From: Clostridiales bacterium | GTDB taxonomy: Bacteria; Bacillota; Clostridia; Peptostreptococcales; JAAYPU01 | Direction: 5' to 3' | Length of the DNA: 6,441 nt | NCBI GenBank assembly: GCA_012519645.1 | Contig: JAAYPU010000370.1 | Location: 1-6,441, forward strand | In this document: one piece after another, positions 6,383 through 6,441 of the stretch | Position numbering within the stretch: position 1 is the stretch's first letter | Layout: every line of letters starts with the position of its first letter | The notes under the pieces: generated by a model | The model's database searches: none | The model's input: the letters and a program-made list of their open reading frames with translations, nothing else | Told to the model about the DNA's origin: nothing | Program-made: the position numbers and the translations under genes

Positions 6383-6413
6383 TGAGGAAATTATATAAAT
6401 TAAATTTCCTCAA
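6382..6413 (+). terminator. Second perfect 11-bp hairpin downstream of citrate synthase
   Basis: TTGAGGAAATT (6382-6392) pairs perfectly with AATTTCCTCAA (6403-6413) across a 10-nt AT-only loop. It begins on the last base of the preceding hairpin. It is followed by AACTGAAA and not by a U run, so termination would be Rho-dependent or weak; 3'-end stabilisation is an alternative. Confidence 0.5.
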
Positions 6414-6441
6414 ACTGAAAACTGAAAACTGAAAACTGAAA
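6412..6441. repeat. Perfect heptanucleotide tandem array (AAACTGA), runs off the window
   Basis: Four perfect copies of AAACTGA (6412-6439) and the first two bases of a fifth reach the window edge, so the full copy number is unknown. It shares the 7-nt period, though not the sequence, of the arrays at 4735-4755 and 4790-4901. Confidence 0.9.

Overview
The window reads as chromosomal DNA of an AT-rich, endospore-forming member of the Bacillota, most probably a clostridium. This rests on a complete-order gerA-type spore germination operon, strong GGAGG-type ribosome sites, a TTG start codon and Firmicutes-like versions of the remaining proteins. I cannot place it below class level from sequence alone. 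Every coding region is recognisable, and there is no phage, transposase, CRISPR array, tRNA or rRNA.

Layout. Positions 1-3704 (minus strand) hold a tricistronic germinant receptor operon in the order A (1983-3704), B (890-1993), C (1-893, cut by the window edge). The genes overlap by 11 and 4 bp, and each has its own Shine-Dalgarno site. Positions 3705-3930 form a divergent promoter region with a good sigma-A-type promoter towards an exodeoxyribonuclease III/AP endonuclease gene (3931-4686, plus strand). Positions 4687-5006 are a non-coding interval that is more structured than usual. It contains a hairpin after the nuclease gene, a pair of inverted heptanucleotide arrays around an ATTGC...GCAAT palindrome, and a run of about 15 successive 7-nt units whose sequence drifts along the array. 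This run leads directly into an extended -10 promoter for a citrate synthase gene (5007-6380, plus strand). After that gene come two abutting 11-bp perfect hairpins, then another perfect heptanucleotide tandem array that runs off the window end.

How the genes relate. The A, B and C proteins are the three subunits of one inner-membrane germinant receptor: a channel-forming subunit, an APC-fold nutrient sensor and a lipoprotein. The nuclease is a base-excision-repair enzyme. In Bacillus the orthologous ExoA works on spore DNA during outgrowth, so its divergent placement next to a germination operon is suggestive but unproven. The citrate synthase is a metabolic gene with its own promoter and no visible link to the others.

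The least ordinary feature is the repeated use of a 7-nt period by unrelated sequences in three intergenic places. The protein-coding genes are ordinary members of known families.
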